64,000 nucleotides of DNA. It comes from Physcomitrium patens. Taxonomy: Eukaryota > Streptophyta > Bryopsida > Funariales > Funariaceae. Under the pieces are notes generated by a model. It was not told the origin of the DNA and made no database searches. It worked only from the letters and a program-made list of their open reading frames with translations. This document shows positions 61,301 to 64,000 of the stretch, piece by piece. The position numbers were made by a program, and so were the translations under genes. Each line of letters opens with the position of its first letter. Position 1 is the stretch's first letter. Location: NCBI RefSeq assembly GCF_000002425.4, contig NC_037253.1, positions 125,169 through 189,168 on the forward strand. Reading direction: 5' to 3'.

Positions 61301-62468
61301 TCACCCCAAAAATGCGGTTCTTTGAATTCTGATATGACCACCCATTCTCAAGATTGATACTAGAAAGTCGTCGTCCTTTTCGATCAAGCGGTGAAGCCTC
61401 AGCCTGCGCTCGCCCAGAAAGGTTCTACCTGTACGCCATTTCCAAGGCGTTTGTCGAGAATCTCCACAGTCAATGCGGACGTACGAGATTCCACACTTTG
61501 ACTATTCTTCTTCTTCGTCACAAAAACACTGATGATAGAACAGAACATTCTGCGAGGAGGGCTGAAGTGAGATGGTGTTGTAACACACCTCTCATTGCAA
61601 AAACCCTAATTTATGAATCCGCTCGTAAAATCCACGTGATAGCCATAAGGGAAACTTTGCAGTGGAACGGGGAACCAACCCTTCGGATTCTGGTTCAAGA
61701 GCCTGACATGATGACACGACAGCAGGAGGAGGAGGATCCAGGACATCAGGGTGCCGACGTGGCGAGTAGCGTCCGCTACCCTGGACTCAACAAGTCCAAG
61801 TGGGCCAGAGTGGCGCAATTCACGAGTACCAACAGATGGGAGATGTGAAGGAGTCAAATGGAGGAACGGCTCTAAGAACGCCGTTTCCTGGAAGCGTCGC
61901 GGAGGAGAGGTTTTGGGGATGGATGCACATGCGGGAGGGCGGGCAGCGAAGGGGACGACGTTCCCAATGAGGACGAGAACACTTATCTGCAGCAGAGTTA
62001 CTTACGAAATTGGTAGAAACAGCGGACGCGGAGCCCCATCCAAGGCGAGTGAGCCCGTTTCCATGTACCCTCTGGGAACAGGCTCAGGTCGGGAAGATCA
62101 GGCTCCGTCAGAAAGTTCGTTCGTCGAGGACTGGGGAGCAGAGGGGCAAGGGAAGGGGGAGAGGAGGAGGGTGGAAGGCAAAGCGAGCGAGGGAGGGAGG
62201 GAGAGAGTGGAGAGAGTGGAGAGGGAGAGAGCCCTCCCCTCGCTCGCTCGCTCACTCACTCTCACAAGAGAGAGAGGCGATCCCCTTCGCCGATGCCAAA
62301 ACCTCCCTTCCCCAACCTCCTCCTCGTGCTCTCGAATGCCTCGCATTCCCTCTCTCTCTCACTCTCTCTTTCTCTCCCTCTCCGCTCCCCTTTCCAATTT
62401 CCGCCGCTGTTCGTGACCTGCCTTCTTGTAAGGCGCTCTTACCCTTGCCCTAGCTTATCGCTGTGCAA
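61300..62468 (+). promoter_or_regulatory. Probable promoter and leader of a plus-strand gene leaving the window
   Basis: The stretch shows a purine-rich block (gaggagg, gagggaggg and gagagtgg units at 62,150-62,235), then CT repeats (62,340-62,395), then a consensus donor GCAA/GTAAGT at 62,468/62,469. This layout fits a plant core promoter, 5' UTR exon and first intron. Open frames of 164 and 221 aa here are low in complexity and overlap others on both strands. No start codon of a real gene could be chosen. Confidence 0.4.
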
Positions 62469-64000
62469 GTAAGTCTGGTGGCCAGTTCCTATGCCATTCT
62501 TCGTCGCTGCTCTATACTTTTGTCGCGACAGGAATTTGCGTTGTTGAGTTTTTAGTGGAGGCTTTTTGTTGTTATTGTTGTTGGTGGTGGTGGAGGACGT
62601 TTGGGCGAGTGTTAGAATTGTGGTATTGTGAATCTTTTCGTGAGATCGAGGTTTTATAGGGAAGCTCGAGTTGGATTGGGATGGCTGTGAATGCGGGGAA
62701 TTTCGAGGGGTTGTGAAGGGAAAAGATGGCTGTGTTGTTGTCGTTTTGGTGGTGTAGAGGCGTTTGAAATGCGAGAGCTGAGGATGAGGGAGGTCGCGTT
62801 GTTTGGTTTCTGACCTCGCTTCCGAAGGGCGACAGAGTGAGCAGGATTGATTGTGGATAGCTGTCTTTGGAAGAAGAGTTTTTCATAATTTTGATTCAGC
62901 ACATTTGGTTGGGTCTGGTTTACGGTTGTCAGTGGAATGAGATGGTTTCGCGGGCCCTTGTTGACCTCGTCAAGTTGTTGTGCGTCACGCTAGATTTTGC
63001 GCGCATTGGTACTTGCACCGTCTGCGCGGGTCTTTAGGGCTGAGGGCAGGCAAGTGACTGGTACAGTATGTTTCAAGTCATTTCATAGCTTTTTCATTTG
63101 TTGAGTCGTTTGCTGCGTATAGAATGTTTTATTTTGTATTTTCATTCAGAAAGGAGTCGACGTTCATGACACGTCGATTTGGACGGGTGCTGATATGATT
63201 TGAGGATTTGTATTTCACAACCTCCCATTCATCTCTGTAAAAGGTGGTCATTATATTTGGCTTCCCAGCCCTAACTGCCCGAGACTTTTTCTAACCTTGA
63301 TTTAGTCCGTGCCCCGATCGTATTCTTTGTGGCGCTCAGCCGATGGTGTTGGTGCCTCGTCTCCTGGTCATCTTGCACCCATCACCATGACGTGTATTCG
63401 TATCTTGAGAAATAAATTTATTTGGATTTCCACGATATCCTGCACCCTAACTGCTCCTTAACATGGTGCTCATCTCCCGTTGTTCCCGGTTTTTGGAGAC
63501 GCTGCTGCAACCCTCTGGGCTTATGATATATCTTGCTTTCTACTCCTCCGCGCCTTTGTGTATACTCTTCTTCGGCATACTCTGATAACTGTCAAGGCTG
63601 ATTATTGGATTACGTGTGTTACAAGGGTGCATAATTTTTTTTCAACAATAGTGGAATTTGAATTTTACGATTTCCCTTATCATTGGAGTTCCTGCCTCCT
63701 GTTTTTTGAAAGGTATCTGTGTTTGGTACCTGCCCTGACTGTGAGGGGTAACCTGATTGTTTTTGGTTCGATTGAACTACTGAAAAGTGATGATCACGGT
63801 AAAATCTTGTGTCGTCATAACTGTGAACGATGATTATTTGCTCTCAAAGATGGATTTGTCTTCTGCCTGATTCTACTTCCTTTCCTGGTGTCTGTGATGA
63901 GCGGGACGTTATTGTTGTGTTGCTCAAATTATGTGTCATCATCTTGTTTAGCATTCTACACCTGTAGTATATAATAGGGCTGTGAAATGAGGGAATCCAT
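62469..64000 (+). other. Probable long leader intron, gene continues outside
   Basis: After the donor at 62,469 the sequence is T-rich with G-rich patches and many short frames, as in plant introns. No coding exon was recognised before the window ends. A 117-aa frame at 63,480-63,833 is not supported. Confidence 0.35.

Noticed and set aside
61751-62416. 221-aa plus-strand frame and overlapping minus-strand frames
   Set aside because: These come from purine-rich and CT-repeat DNA around a probable promoter. Composition, not homology, keeps them open.

Overview
The window looks like nuclear DNA of a land plant, most probably a moss of the Physcomitrium type. This is an inference from intron-rich genes of about 45-50 % GC set in very AT-rich spacers full of (AT)n, from decayed Ty3/gypsy DNA, and from the gene content. 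No species can be proven from the sequence alone.

Host genes. Four can be read exon by exon with all splice phases consistent: a BIG BROTHER-like RING-H2 E3 ubiquitin ligase (7.3-9.1 kb, +, 250 aa); a class IV PLP aminotransferase-like enzyme (11.8-13.0 kb, -, 333 aa); a chloroplast PP2C phosphatase resembling photosystem II core phosphatase PBCP (16.8-19.5 kb, -, 11 exons, 401 aa); and a DUF936 protein (21.3-24.6 kb, -, 6 exons, about 879 aa, with one GC-AG intron). The right end (about 62-64 kb) looks like the promoter, leader and first intron of a plus-strand gene that continues outside the window. A two-exon remnant of an unrecognised gene lies at about 30.1-30.6 kb.

Repeats. A Ty3/gypsy element reduced to stop-riddled gag, protease and early reverse transcriptase lies at 0.6-3.0 kb. 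LTR-like copies of one family sit at 1.0 and 54.8 kb. Between genes there are (AT)n and poly-C tracts, a 95-bp tandem duplication at 30.8 kb and a 31-bp inverted repeat at 31.5 kb.

The remarkable part is 34.44-52.35 kb: a dense, intron-less block on both strands that is a piece of an integrated giant virus (Nucleocytoviricota). It carries an internal fragment of RNA polymerase largest subunit, a TFIIS-type zinc ribbon, uracil-DNA glycosylase, a small TFIIB-like protein, RPB5, a 700-codon gene that may be an early transcription factor subunit, family B DNA polymerase, a FEN1/XPG nuclease, a D5-type helicase and several unrecognised proteins, one of them with a signal peptide. Most genes are broken, mainly by in-frame stop codons and less often by frameshifts. 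RPB5, the TFIIB-like gene, the TFIIS-like gene and one 118-aa gene are open. The block is flanked by a 35-bp imperfect direct repeat and is itself interrupted by a 1.38-kb non-viral insertion with its own 6-bp flanking repeat. In life the virus would have carried its own transcription and replication enzymes; here the block reads as a silenced, decaying fossil next to ordinary moss genes.
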